A stretch of 64,000 nucleotides of DNA from Bacteroidota bacterium (GTDB lineage: Bacteria > Bacteroidota > Bacteroidia > Chitinophagales > Chitinophagaceae): contig JAFDXG010000129.1 in NCBI GenBank assembly GCA_018268105.1, positions 31,103 through 95,102 on the forward strand, given 5' to 3'. The position numbers and the translations under genes were made by a program. A model generated the notes under the pieces. The model ran no database searches. It had not been told where the DNA came from and was given only the letters and a program-made list of their open reading frames with translations. Below, piece after piece: positions 43,122 to 51,804 of this stretch (positions are counted from its first letter, which is position 1; every line of letters starts with the position of its first letter).

Positions 43122-43757
43122 TTATTTTCCAATAATGTAACCAATAGAAATTCCTACCTGCCTTGTGTGCATCTTTCCTTCTCCACCTTCATCCATACCA
43201 TAGCCGCTGATATTATTAATGCCCTGTGTATAATTGGTGCTGATCAGGAAATTGTTTTTGAATTGATAACCCATTGTCAGGTTAGCGCCTATTTCAAATC
43301 TTTTTAACATGCTCTTTTCTTCACCTCCTTCACCCACGGGCTGTTTCTTATACCAATCTTCATCTCCTTCTTCACTTAAGTTGGCTTTAGCCGATATCCC
43401 GTAAGAAAAATTTGGACCTAATCCTAAAAAGAAACCACCTGTTTTGTAAAGAAAGTTAACAGGTAAGTCAATTGCGAGCATTTTGATCTTATTCTTTGAA
43501 GTATAAAGTGTTCCCTTTGAGTTAAAAAGAACTGAAGGCTGAACGGAAATATGATCCGTAAATGAAATGTCAGCCAGACCACCAACATGAAACCCCGCAC
43601 CTGTAACAACCACTCTACTCCATCTGCCATTATTTTCACTCCTATTTAAGAGTGTATTTTGCTGCCCACCGGCTTTAATTCCAAACTATACTTTCTGAGC
43701 CTTTACTGTTGCGCATCCAATGATGAGTGCGCTCATAACAACAATTGTTTTTTTCAT
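43122..43757 (-). pseudogene. PorT-like outer-membrane barrel gene with one in-frame amber
   Basis: Read from ATG 43757, the frame gives a normal signal peptide (MKKTIVVMSALIIGCATVKA then QKV) and then TAG at 43688-43686. Directly after the stop, in the same frame, it goes on with FGIKAGGQQNTLLNRSENN and a full barrel: SVQPSVLFNSKGTLYTSK, GGFFLGLGPNFSYGI, FEIGANLTMGYQFKNNFLIS and an end VGISIGYIIGK. That is the outer-membrane beta-barrel domain of PorT-like proteins. One base change (for example CAG or AAG to TAG) accounts for the break. Without suppression the protein would stop after 23 residues; a restart at the GTG at 43613 would lack the signal. It may be a young pseudogene or a base-calling error. 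Confidence 0.8.
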
Positions 43758-43955
43758 TGATTTGGGTTTTTAATTGCAGCACCGATACATTTTTTTCAGT
43801 GCAGCCCCTTAAACGGAATGTATTCTTTGTAATTGTATGTTTGAATGGGTTTTGACCCTGTATTTATCTATTGCTAAATAAATCTGAGTATTGAATCTCA
43901 TAAAGTTTTTGTTATTTCGTTTGTATTGCAATAAACTGATATACAAATATTTGTC

Positions 43956-44882
43956 ATGTATTATCGAAGGTATTCTCTTCGCAAACCGGTTTTTGTAGTT
44001 TTTTTATGCCTAATTGTGCAGTGTATTTCTGCACAGCATTTTCTTCCCCCTTCGGATGTTTACAGGAGAGACAGACTCAAAAAAGTGGTAATTACGGAGG
44101 CTGCAATTACTACAGCACTGAGTATCGGGCTATATTTTCTATGGTATAAAAAATTTCCCCGAAGCAGGTTTCATTTTTTTAATGATAATGGTGAATGGCT
44201 GCAAATGGATAAAGCGGGGCATGCTACAACTGCTTACAATGTTGGCGTATTGCAGTATGATATGATGAGATGGTGTGGGGTAAAGAAAAATGATGCTATT
44301 ATTATTGGATCGGTAACAGCATTAGGCGGACTTACAATTATAGAATTGCTAGATGGTTTTTCCACACACTGGGGATTTTCAAAAGGAGATATGCTGGCAA
44401 ATCTTGTTGGCACAGCCATATTCGCTTCGCAGCAGCGATGGTGGGATCAGCAGCGCATTACCATGAAATTTTCTGCTCATTTATCTCCTTATGCACAATA
44501 CCAGAAAGGGGAATTGGGCAATAGTTTTGCTTCACGTATTCTAAAAGATTACAATGGACAGAGCTACTGGCTTTCGTTTAATATAAAATCGTTTTTACCA
44601 TCATCTTCCGGATTCCCGGCCTGGCCGGCTTTATCGTTCGGTTATGGCGCAGATGGGATGACCGGTGGACATTCTAATCCAGTTAAGATAAAAGATAGGG
44701 TACTGCCACATTTTGAAAGAACCCGGCGATTTATGTTGTCGGCAGATGCTGACCTTTTTCGTGTGCATTCTGCAGCTCCGGTTGATGCAGCTACTTATAT
44801 TCTTAAGCCGTTCAAATTTCCTTCTCCAACATTCGAAATTAATTCCAAAGGGCGGACTAAGTTTTATCCGGTGTACTATTAG
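43956..44882 (+). CDS. DUF2279 / YfiM-like protein
   Basis: A 308-residue protein with a signal peptide (FVVFLCLIVQCISAQ) and a DUF2279 domain: KAGHATTAYNVGVLQYDMMRW, GGLTIIELLDGFSTHWGFSKGD and ANLVGTAIFASQQRWWDQQR. The last 100 residues have strand-like text (SYWLSFNIKSFLPS, PALSFGYGADGM) ending in aromatic residues, so it may sit in the outer membrane. Function unknown. The gene is alone; 135 bases later the tRNA begins. Confidence 0.82.
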   Translation: MYYRRYSLRKPVFVVFLCLIVQCISAQHFLPPSDVYRRDRLKKVVITEAAITTALSIGLYFLWYKKFPRSRFHFFNDNGEWLQMDKAGHATTAYNVGVLQYDMMRWCGVKKNDAIIIGSVTALGGLTIIELLDGFSTHWGFSKGDMLANLVGTAIFASQQRWWDQQRITMKFSAHLSPYAQYQKGELGNSFASRILKDYNGQSYWLSFNIKSFLPSSSGFPAWPALSFGYGADGMTGGHSNPVKIKDRVLPHFERTRRFMLSADADLFRVHSAAPVDAATYILKPFKFPSPTFEINSKGRTKFYPVYY

Positions 44883-44958
44883 TTATCGGCTATCAGCCAA
44901 TAGCTTTGCCTGATTATTCAAAATTGATAACTGATTTTTTAAAGTTGTAATTTTGAAT

Positions 44959-44966
44959 TACTTTTG
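44959..44966 (+). promoter_or_regulatory. -7 box of the tRNA-Pro promoter
   Basis: TACTTTTG, an exact TAnnTTTG match, 50 bases before the mature tRNA 5' end. A poly-T stretch lies where the -33 element would be. Confidence 0.55.
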
Positions 44967-45016
44967 CCGCCCCTGAATAAAAAGATATTTACAGGATACC
45001 AATTCTGTAAGTAGTT

Positions 45017-45090
45017 CGGGAAGTGGCGCAGCCCGGTAGCGCACTTGTATGGGGTGCAAGGGGTCGCAAGTTCGAATCTTGTCTTCCCGA
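45017..45090 (+). tRNA. tRNA-Pro (anticodon GGG)
   Basis: A full cloverleaf of 74 bases. Acceptor CGGGAAG pairs with CTTCCCG; D-arm GCGC-AGCCCGGTA-GCGC; anticodon stem CTTGT/GCAAG with loop ATGGGGT, giving anticodon GGG that reads CCC/CCU proline codons; T-arm GCAAG-TTCGAAT-CTTGT. The discriminator base is A and CCA is not encoded. It has its own promoter and terminator. Confidence 0.93.
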
Positions 45091-45100
45091 CTTGAAATTC

Positions 45101-45137
45101 AAAACCCGCATGATCTATGATTGTGTGGGTTTTTTCT
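45101..45137 (+). terminator. intrinsic terminator after tRNA-Pro
   Basis: Stem AAAACCCGCA (45101-45110) / TGTGGGTTTT (45124-45133) with one G-T pair, then TTTTC. Confidence 0.82.
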
Positions 45138-45170
45138 TTTCATTTTTTCAATTAAAATTTTTCATTAAAT

Positions 45171-45236
45171 GTGGTGCGGGCCGGTAGCGCATCCCGGCTG
45201 GGCGGGAGGGTCGCAAGTTCGAATCTTGTCTTCCCG
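45171..45236 (+). pseudogene. tRNA-Pro relic
   Basis: From GTGG at 45171 this aligns with the tRNA-Pro upstream. D-arm text CCGGTAGCGCA is identical, and a block of 29 bases, from GGGTCGC to CTTCCCG (45208-45236), is identical to 45061-45089. The anticodon arm differs (TCCCG-GCTGGG-CGGGA): its stem pairs perfectly but its loop has six bases instead of seven. The 5' acceptor strand is absent (AT-rich sequence instead of CGGGAAG). It cannot form a mature tRNA. It is best seen as a decayed second tRNA-Pro. Confidence 0.75.
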
Positions 45237-45255
45237 GCACTTAAAGCCAAACTGT

Positions 45256-45284
45256 ACCATTTGAAGACAAATGGTGAGTTTTTA
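45256..45284 (+). terminator. intrinsic terminator after the tRNA relic
   Basis: Stem ACCATTTG / CAAATGGT (8 pairs), loop AAGA, then GAGTTTTTATT. It supports the relic having once been a separate transcription unit. Confidence 0.7.
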
Positions 45285-45560
45285 TTAAATACCTATTTCT
45301 GTATTAAGCGGTTTAAAGTACGTATTGCCTTTTGTGAAAAATCTCTTAATGAGCACTCTTATATTGCCTAAATCTATAAATAGGCGAAGATGTTGACAGG
45401 ATTTGAACAGGTTCAATTTCTTTTCTGGAGCATTTTATTAACATACTCCTTTAGCCAATATATAGTGTACAACATTCGTAACTCTGACGATACCTGAAGT
45501 TATATTTGGGCAAACGATTTTTCTTTTCAAAGACGAGTAATTCCCCAAAAAATATACAAA
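45285..45560. other. non-coding gap
   Basis: About 275 bases between the relic's terminator and the end of the lipoprotein cluster. A short open frame from 45171 runs through its left part but covers the tRNA relic and is not a gene. I see nothing else. Confidence 0.5.
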
Positions 45561-46052
45561 CTATCCATTTGTTTTAATCAACTGTAAAGGCATTTCAACT
45601 TTACAATATATACCATCGCTTTTCCTGTAAAAGGTTAAGTTGCCGGTAATTACGGTTTTGGTAATTGTTCCGCTAAATGATGAAGTGTTCTGGGGAAAAC
45701 TACTTTCATCCTGCTTAAAATAAATAACTAAGCTATCGCCACTTATTGTAAAGGCAGATAACATATATGCGTGTTGGCTTTGCTGTGAAGCAGGTATACA
45801 ACTTCCGGTAATCACCTTCTCTTTCATGGTAGTAACAATATTGGCATATAGTACTTTTCGATTGCTATTATCCAGTTTAACGTCAAACGAAGTGTTGATG
45901 TATTCGGCACTCCAAGTGCAAAGTCCGTTAAAAGTTACAGCGCCAGAACTGGCCAGATTACCGGAGAAAATATTATCAGGTGACGCATTTTCTGTTTTCT
46001 GGCAACTGCCAAGGAGTAAAAGAATACTGATAAAAAGGCAAAACAGTTTCAT
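45561..46052 (-). CDS. hypothetical lipoprotein (cluster gene 4)
   Basis: A 163-residue lipoprotein: hydrophobic signal then lipobox LLGSC. The mature part is strand-rich (NIFSGNLASSGAVTFNGLC, TWSAEYINTSFDVKLDN, SSFSGTITKTVITGNLTFY) and looks like a small beta-sandwich. No family recognised. It is the last of four same-strand genes; only seven bases separate it from the gene upstream, so they surely share a transcript. Confidence 0.65.
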   Translation of the reverse strand: MKLFCLFISILLLLGSCQKTENASPDNIFSGNLASSGAVTFNGLCTWSAEYINTSFDVKLDNSNRKVLYANIVTTMKEKVITGSCIPASQQSQHAYMLSAFTISGDSLVIYFKQDESSFPQNTSSFSGTITKTVITGNLTFYRKSDGIYCKVEMPLQLIKTNG

Positions 46053-46059
46053 AAAAAAT

Positions 46060-46971
46060 TTATTTGCAAATGTAAATTGGTGTAGCTAGCGAAGGTCCAC
46101 GTACAATACCACCACTTGTATTGGTAAAATTTATTTTGGAAGGCAGCTTTGTGTTTGAATCGTATACATAACTATAAGTAAGGAAGTCGCCTTTGGTGCT
46201 TGTACCCTGGTTATGAAGAAATACTTTAAGTGGATTATTAGCAGAGGGCATATATAAGTAATATCCATAGTACCCCGCTGCGAAAATTGCGCCCGAGTTA
46301 GCAATTCTATGCAGGTTAAATTCAAGCCCGAGGCTGTTATAAAAACAGGGATTATCGTCATAGCCTTCAATTTCAATTCCGGTAATACTTTCCCGGGTAC
46401 CATTTTGTTTAACATTCGCCACCGCTTTCAAAAAATTTTCTCTATTGTCATAAATGAAATCAACGGTGTCTTTGCTGTACAAAGCATCACTGCCATCAAA
46501 AGTTTGTATAATTGCTTTTGTAATACTGTTCCTGGCATTATAAACATAATCAGTTTCATAATCCCGGTGTGATTTAACTCTTTCTAAAGAATGTTGCGGA
46601 TACCCTGCCGCATTATAATTTGAATAAGTGGTTAATGCAGAATATTCATTGTCATTGGCTATACTGGCACTGTCATAACTATTTATGAGCCTGTTTTGTG
46701 CATCGTATTCAAACTGTGTTGTAACCGGAGGTTGATTAAGTCCATTGGTAAAAACCCTGACTTTTGCCAGTTTTCCACTACTTGTATATTCAAAGACGTT
46801 TGGGTCTGCCACTTCAGTAGCGTTCCACTTTATTAGTTTACAATCCTTTGCCGGCGTGGGGGTAACAGGAGAAGAAGGGTTGCTTTTTTTGCATGAACCC
46901 AGTATAAATAGAAGAAATAATATTGAAAAAATATTTGCATTTAAATATTCTTTTTGAAAATTATTGTTCAT
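46060..46971 (-). CDS. hypothetical lipoprotein with YD/RHS-like repeats (cluster gene 3)
   Basis: A 303-residue lipoprotein with lipobox LGSC (Cys27) and a Ser/Pro-rich linker. The mature part holds repeated strand pairs such as VFEYTSSGKLAKVRVF, TQFEYDAQNRLINSY, TDYVYNARNSITKAI, VDFIYDNRENFLKAV and YSYVYDSNTKLPSKI. These are the short YD-like repeats found in Bacteroidota lipoproteins related to DUF4595. Each unit is about 25-45 residues. Function unknown; surface binding is plausible. Third gene of the minus-strand lipoprotein cluster. Confidence 0.7.
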   Translation of the reverse strand: MNNNFQKEYLNANIFSILFLLFILGSCKKSNPSSPVTPTPAKDCKLIKWNATEVADPNVFEYTSSGKLAKVRVFTNGLNQPPVTTQFEYDAQNRLINSYDSASIANDNEYSALTTYSNYNAAGYPQHSLERVKSHRDYETDYVYNARNSITKAIIQTFDGSDALYSKDTVDFIYDNRENFLKAVANVKQNGTRESITGIEIEGYDDNPCFYNSLGLEFNLHRIANSGAIFAAGYYGYYLYMPSANNPLKVFLHNQGTSTKGDFLTYSYVYDSNTKLPSKINFTNTSGGIVRGPSLATPIYICK

Positions 46972-46982
46972 GATATTTATTT

Positions 46983-47402
46983 TTAAAATTTTTTGTTTAC
47001 ATCATCTGTTTCGTGACATAATGCCTCTTTATAATTCCTAATTAATTCGGCATCTATAGTAACTGTAGTTCCATCGGGTGTGGTAACAGTTGTGCCTTTA
47101 CCAAGTGAGACGGTATTGATATAGTATTCCATTCTCACTTCCGTTGCCAGCATGTCAATATATAAGCCTATTTTACTATTCTCAAGCGTGCCGTTCATAT
47201 AGGCGGCTTCATTGTTTTTTACAAAATCTTTTGCTTTCGTATAAGCGCTTTGCACTTTGGTGGGGTTATAACAAGGTACTTCATCTTCTGTTCCACTGGC
47301 TTTCTTTTTGCAGGAGGCATTTGAGTATGCTATAACAACACACATCAGCAACACACTTAAACATATCTTCACGGGAACTTTCATGTGTTTTAAAGAAATC
47401 AT
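46983..47402 (-). CDS. hypothetical lipoprotein (cluster gene 2)
   Basis: A 139-residue protein (start at ATG 47402; an ATG at 47384 is as good, and a TTG at 47474 overlapping the previous stop as TTGA would add an unlikely 24-residue extension). It has a signal with SNASC, then a short helical domain (VQSAYTKAKDFVKNNEAAYM ... LYIDMLATEVRMEYYI) and a Thr-rich segment. No family recognised. Second gene of the four-gene cluster. Confidence 0.6.
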   Translation of the reverse strand: MISLKHMKVPVKICLSVLLMCVVIAYSNASCKKKASGTEDEVPCYNPTKVQSAYTKAKDFVKNNEAAYMNGTLENSKIGLYIDMLATEVRMEYYINTVSLGKGTTVTTPDGTTVTIDAELIRNYKEALCHETDDVNKKF

Positions 47403-47470
47403 AATAGCATTTTTTAATTTGAAGAATATATTAGCGAACTGTTCATAATTTTTGAATGGGTTTCTATCAT

Positions 47471-48139
47471 TCAATAATTATATTGAAAATTATAAGCTGT
47501 ATTATCAAATGTCCAGGCTGTATTGCCATCAACAATAAGCAGGAAATAAAGGGTTCCATAGCTGTTTACTATATTGAATATTTTATTTTTTACCGGTGGT
47601 GTGGTATATTTCATTTGTGAAGTGGTGGGATACCCCATTCCGGCAGTTTTATCTGTAAAAACAAGCGAAAACCTGCCTGCGCTCATACTGTTTTCCGTCC
47701 AGGTATGTCCAATAACATCTATTGGCGGTGATGGAATTTTCTTTAGGTTTCTGTCAAATGAAAAGTTGTCTGGTAATGGCTGAATAAAATTAGAAAACAG
47801 CGAATCTCCCTGAATAACACAACTCCATCGGTTTTGCGCACCTGTAGCAAAACGGAACCGGGATGTATCTCCCCGCACTGTCCAAAATCCGTTCAACTGC
47901 AATCCTGCTCCATAAAAAGTAAAGCTGGAATCATTTCCAAAAGCAATCGCATAACCTCTGTAACCACTATAATTGCCATAAGCATCTTCTCCTTTATTGC
48001 GGTATAAGCCATACCATTCCGTGTTTCTAAGGGCTGCAGTATTCTTTTCTGTTAGTGCAACTAAAGGGTCTATATCCTTCTCTTTCTTGCAGGCCAGTAA
48101 AAAAGAGAGAAGCGTTGCCAGGATAATTTGTCGTTTCAT
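47471..48139 (-). CDS. hypothetical lipoprotein (cluster gene 1)
   Basis: A 222-residue lipoprotein: MKRQIILATLLSFLLACKK with lipobox LLAC. The mature part is strand-rich and contains two similar blocks, ALRNTEWYGLYRNKGEDAYG and IGHTWTENSMSAGRFSLVFT, which look like repeats of one small beta domain (lipocalin- or META-like in texture, not assigned). It is the first gene of the cluster and is divergent from the LytTR regulator, with 124 bases between the two starts. Confidence 0.65.
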   Translation of the reverse strand: MKRQIILATLLSFLLACKKEKDIDPLVALTEKNTAALRNTEWYGLYRNKGEDAYGNYSGYRGYAIAFGNDSSFTFYGAGLQLNGFWTVRGDTSRFRFATGAQNRWSCVIQGDSLFSNFIQPLPDNFSFDRNLKKIPSPPIDVIGHTWTENSMSAGRFSLVFTDKTAGMGYPTTSQMKYTTPPVKNKIFNIVNSYGTLYFLLIVDGNTAWTFDNTAYNFQYNY

Positions 48140-48228
48140 AGCTGTATTTATTTATTCAGGTAAACCTACCAATACCAACAGGCAAAAAAAACTGAAAACC
48201 GACGAAACCTTTTTTAAATCGGCGAAAA

Positions 48229-48257
48229 TTGATGGAAAGGCAAAATGGTTACATTTG
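48229..48257 (+). promoter_or_regulatory. promoter of the LytTR/kinase pair, nearly leaderless
   Basis: TTG (48229-48231), 18 bases, TACATTTG (48250-48257): an exact -7 box at near-normal spacing. The ATG is at 48264, six bases after the box, so the 5' leader would be only a few bases. Confidence 0.65.
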
Positions 48258-48263
48258 CTGTAT

Positions 48264-49001
48264 ATGCTGCCAAATCATCTTCCTTCTGTTAATTCAAAAT
48301 CTGTTTTCAACTGCTTTATCGTTGACGATGATGAGGTGGACAGATTAAGTACAATAGCGTTTTGCAGGCGTTATCCCTTTTTACAGGTAACCGGTGTATT
48401 TGAGACTGGGCTGACTGCTTTGGAAGCAGCTTATCTTCATCCGCCGGATGTATTATTTTTAGATATTGATATGGAAGATATCACGGGGCTTGAACTTCGT
48501 GAGCGTCTGTTAAATATACCGGTCTGCATATTCATTACCGCCTATCCTGATTATGCCATTGAAAGTTTTGAAAAAGCTGCACTTGATTTTTTGATAAAAC
48601 CCTTATCTGCAAACCGCTTTGCAATAACAATGGAAAGACTGGAACAATATCTCGTTCTTTATAACAAAGCCAGGTTGCTTGACTATACCCTTGGCGGAGA
48701 CGCTGTTTTTATAAAGGAAGGGCACAGCCAGGTTAAGATTTTACTGCATGAAATATTATACCTAGAAGCACTGAAAGACTACTCAGGTATTGTAACTGCT
48801 TCAAAAAAATATTGTATTTTATCTACACTTACGGGCTTATTGGAGCAAAAGGCTTTTACCTCGTTTGTACGTATTCACCGGAGTTATGCGGTGCAAAAAA
48901 ACTACATCACTAAAATTACAGCAAAAGAGGTTTTTATAAAGGATATAGCTCTACCCTTAGGAGGGATTTACAAAGAGTCGCTAAATTTTATAAATTCCTA
49001 A
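48264..49001 (+). CDS. LytTR family response regulator
   Basis: A 245-residue two-component regulator. The receiver domain (about 12-130) has FIVDDDEVDR, the phosphorylated Asp67 in VLFLDIDMEDITG, ITAYPDYAIESFEK and the Lys in DFLIKPL. The C-terminal LytTR DNA-binding domain (about 145-245) has FIKEGHSQVKILLHEILYLE and FVRIHRSYAVQKNYI. ATG 48264 is chosen because the longer frame upstream runs through the divergent promoter region and into the opposite lipoprotein gene. The kinase gene starts eight bases after its stop. The divergent lipoprotein cluster is a natural target. Confidence 0.9.
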   Translation: MLPNHLPSVNSKSVFNCFIVDDDEVDRLSTIAFCRRYPFLQVTGVFETGLTALEAAYLHPPDVLFLDIDMEDITGLELRERLLNIPVCIFITAYPDYAIESFEKAALDFLIKPLSANRFAITMERLEQYLVLYNKARLLDYTLGGDAVFIKEGHSQVKILLHEILYLEALKDYSGIVTASKKYCILSTLTGLLEQKAFTSFVRIHRSYAVQKNYITKITAKEVFIKDIALPLGGIYKESLNFINS

Positions 49002-49009
49002 AAATAGCT

Positions 49010-51037
49010 ATGCGGTTTAACCTGTTCATCATACTATTGTTGTTGTCCTCTGTTACACAATCTCAAAAACAAGGCCGCATGTTGGTGGATTCACTTCTTA
49101 AGGCGTTACCATCCGCAACCAATGATACAATAAAAGCAAGAATTTATAACCGCGTAGCGAATTATTATGTAGATGTAAATACAGACAGCGCTTTTATTTT
49201 TGCTTCTGAAGGAATGGAATTGACGCAAAAGATGAAATGGATGAAAGGAATAAGTGCATTTCATCTATGTTACGGAAACATATTTTCGAGTATGGGATTG
49301 CTGGATTCCAGTCTTTTCCGGTATAAACAGGCACAGGAAATTTCTATTGCCTTGCACGACACTGTAAACATGGCCGTGAATTACAATAATCTTGGCGGAA
49401 TAGCCAATGCCAAAAGTAACTTTGTATTGGCTGCGGGGTATTTTACGGCTACACTTAAATTGGGTCTGGCAGCGAAAAATACTTATTCAATCGGGCTGGC
49501 CTGTGAGAACCTTTCGTTAGTGTATTTCAATCAAAAAGAATATAAAAAAGCCTTAAATTTTGGACGTCAGTCGCTGGATGCTTATGAAAAAGGGAAGCAC
49601 TCTGAGCTAAAGCAAAGTGCACTGAATGCTATTGCCAATGCTTTCCGGGAATTGAAGCAATACGATTCTGCCTTTTACTATTACCAACGAACGTTGCAGG
49701 TCTGCCGGCAAAATGATAATAAAACGGAAGAGGCATCTGCTCTTGGCAATTTGGCCCAATATTATGCAGATCAAAAAAAATACGACACTGCTTTACAGCT
49801 TGGTCTGGAGTCAAAAAAAATATGGGATGCAACAGGTCCTTTGTTTGAAGAGGCCATTACCAATACTGGTTTTATAGGCAATAGCTACTTGCAATTGGCT
49901 AAGCTTATTGTGAGCAATGAAGTTGCCTTCAAAAGAAAGGATTCTCAGTCTTTATTATTGGATCGTGCCCGGTATTTTTTGTCTGAAGCTGTGAGGAATA
50001 ATAAACTGGCTGGAAACAAAGTGGCCGAATTGGAGTTTCAACACAACCTTGCAGAAGTGTATGCTTTGACCGGAAATTTTAAAGATGCATACCTGAACGT
50101 AATCCGTTACCAGGATATTAAAGATTCGGTGTTCTCGCAGGAAAACAAAAACAAAATTGCTGCGGCAATCAGCCAGTTGGAAATTGATAAAAAGAACCAG
50201 GAACTAATGATCAACCAACTTACAATTGTCAATCAACGCAAACAGCATGTTTTTTTTATCGTGGCTTTGTTGCTCTTTGCCCTGGCCGGGGCAATATTTT
50301 ACAGACAAAGCATTCATAGAAAACAAACTAATAAAGCCTTAATGGCGCTAAATAACCAGTTAGAAGAAGCTAACAAACTCAAGTCAACGTTTTTTGCTAT
50401 TTTAAGTCATGATTTTCGGGCGCCGGTTGCCAATTTGATGAGTTTCCTTCGGCTACAAAAAGATGAACCAAATTTTATGACTGCCAATCAAGTAATTACC
50501 GGAAAGCAAAAAATTGCCGATGCTATTGAAGCATTATTGGGAAATATGGAAACGATGTTGTTGTGGAGCAAAGGACAAATGGTAAATTTCAAGCCGGTGA
50601 TGAAGGTTATATCCGCAAAGGAACTGTTTGCTTATATAGCTGATTTTTTTGCAAGTGTGGAAAATGTAAAATTCGTTTTTACGGGAGACGGTGATATAGA
50701 ATTGTATTCCGATGAAAACTATTTGCGTATCATCATGCAAAACCTGACGGCCAATGCCATTAAAGCACTCAATAGTAAGACTGGTGCATGTATTGTGTGG
50801 AAGGTGACCAGGGATGAGCAAACAACAGCCCTATCTATCAGTGATAATGGACCAGGTATGAAGCCGGTAGAAGTTAATGCTTTCTATTCGAACGAACCCG
50901 TTGCAAACAAAAAATATGGATTTGGTTTATACCTGGTACGTGAGCTTGCCAGTAATATTCACTGTAGCATTTCGTGTCATTCTGTTCTTCAACAAGGCAC
51001 TACGTTTACGCTTATCTTCCTCAACCCGGACGTTTGA
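49010..51037 (+). CDS. TPR-containing sensor histidine kinase (HisKA type)
   Basis: A 675-residue membrane kinase. After a signal (FIILLLLSSVTQS) come several TPR units (about 40-330; for example AVNYNNLGGIANAKSNFVLA and SALGNLAQYYADQKKYDTAL), likely in the periplasm, then a helical linker, one membrane segment (about 413-432), a HisKA dimerisation helix with FFAILSHDFRAPVANL (His467), and an HATPase_c domain with N-box NLTANAIKAL, G1 SISDNGPGM and G2 YGFGLYL. It is the cognate kinase of the LytTR regulator. LytTR regulators usually pair with LytS-type kinases; this HisKA-type partner is less common. Confidence 0.9.
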   Translation: MRFNLFIILLLLSSVTQSQKQGRMLVDSLLKALPSATNDTIKARIYNRVANYYVDVNTDSAFIFASEGMELTQKMKWMKGISAFHLCYGNIFSSMGLLDSSLFRYKQAQEISIALHDTVNMAVNYNNLGGIANAKSNFVLAAGYFTATLKLGLAAKNTYSIGLACENLSLVYFNQKEYKKALNFGRQSLDAYEKGKHSELKQSALNAIANAFRELKQYDSAFYYYQRTLQVCRQNDNKTEEASALGNLAQYYADQKKYDTALQLGLESKKIWDATGPLFEEAITNTGFIGNSYLQLAKLIVSNEVAFKRKDSQSLLLDRARYFLSEAVRNNKLAGNKVAELEFQHNLAEVYALTGNFKDAYLNVIRYQDIKDSVFSQENKNKIAAAISQLEIDKKNQELMINQLTIVNQRKQHVFFIVALLLFALAGAIFYRQSIHRKQTNKALMALNNQLEEANKLKSTFFAILSHDFRAPVANLMSFLRLQKDEPNFMTANQVITGKQKIADAIEALLGNMETMLLWSKGQMVNFKPVMKVISAKELFAYIADFFASVENVKFVFTGDGDIELYSDENYLRIIMQNLTANAIKALNSKTGACIVWKVTRDEQTTALSISDNGPGMKPVEVNAFYSNEPVANKKYGFGLYLVRELASNIHCSISCHSVLQQGTTFTLIFLNPDV

Positions 51038-51796
51038 TCTAAACTCATAAAATGCAATATTGACTTCCATAAATCAACTTAATATTTTTTACCTGATATT
51101 ATAAAAGTCATAATTTCAACTGAACCCAAATTTTACTGTAGCAGAATTTCTGTGTAACAATTACGATGAAATAACACTTTAGCCAATTGTGTCACATCCT
51201 TCGACCTTGACGAGTGTCAGAGGTTAATGCCGATATACTTCGTTTCGTTGGTGCATGACGGTTCGGTCAGCATCTTACCGATTTATGATGTTTTAGTCAG
51301 GGACTGAACGGCTTCCATTGAATTCTCCGCAGTCTCAACCCCGTGTGTTTGTGTGTAAGTTGGACTCTGCGAGGCATACTCATCGTATTTACTTCGTCAA
51401 ATTTGCACCCTGCAATAACATGTAGTTATAAACTTCATATACTAACTGTTCTCCGGTAATACGGCTCTGATATTTGGAGACGTACCGGCATAGGTTAACA
51501 TTAAGATAAGATAATATTACCTTAAACTAATACACGTCCTCTCTTCCTGCTACATCATCGCCTGCAAATGTATAAGCCAGACATGACAGACACTACTGAG
51601 AATGTATTTCATGATCAATAACTTTTAGCATTCCAGTCCGGCTCACGGCGTCAGAAAAGGTGCCCTGTCACAATAATACCTGCCCTGAAAATGCCGGATA
51701 ATGTTATCAACCTTGTCGGGTTCGATTTGTACTATGACATCGAAATGCCGAATTATTCTCGAAGACAAGTTACTCTTCTCACTTCAAAACAATCCT
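51038..51796. other. long gene-free region
   Basis: About 760 bases with no coding frame I can support on either strand. No tRNA, hairpin terminator or repeat was found. Base composition looks less A/T-homopolymer-rich than other gaps in the window. The open frame that runs from 51691 into the kinase gene is an upstream extension, not a gene start. It could be a gene remnant, a non-coding RNA or a long leader. Confidence 0.5.
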
Positions 51797-51804
51797 TACC
51801 TTTG
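51797..51804 (+). promoter_or_regulatory. -7 box of the heptose operon
   Basis: TACCTTTG, an exact TAnnTTTG match, 24 bases before the ATG at 51829. No clear -33 element. Confidence 0.6.

Noticed and set aside
14896..43757. Recoding of TAG as a sense codon, suggested by two genes with in-frame TAG
   Set aside because: Several intact genes here end with TAG (for example at 3990, 9972 and 14579) at the place their families end, so TAG is a stop in this genome.
45061..45236. A present-day integrated element between the two tRNA blocks
   Set aside because: Only about 120 bases lie between them, with a terminator and no integrase or cargo; at most it is a scar.
45171..45371. 66-codon frame downstream of the tRNA
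   Set aside because: Its first part is the tRNA relic read as protein; the rest has no family features.
47997..48263. Longer start for the LytTR regulator
   Set aside because: The extra 89 codons run antisense through the divergent lipoprotein gene and its promoter region.
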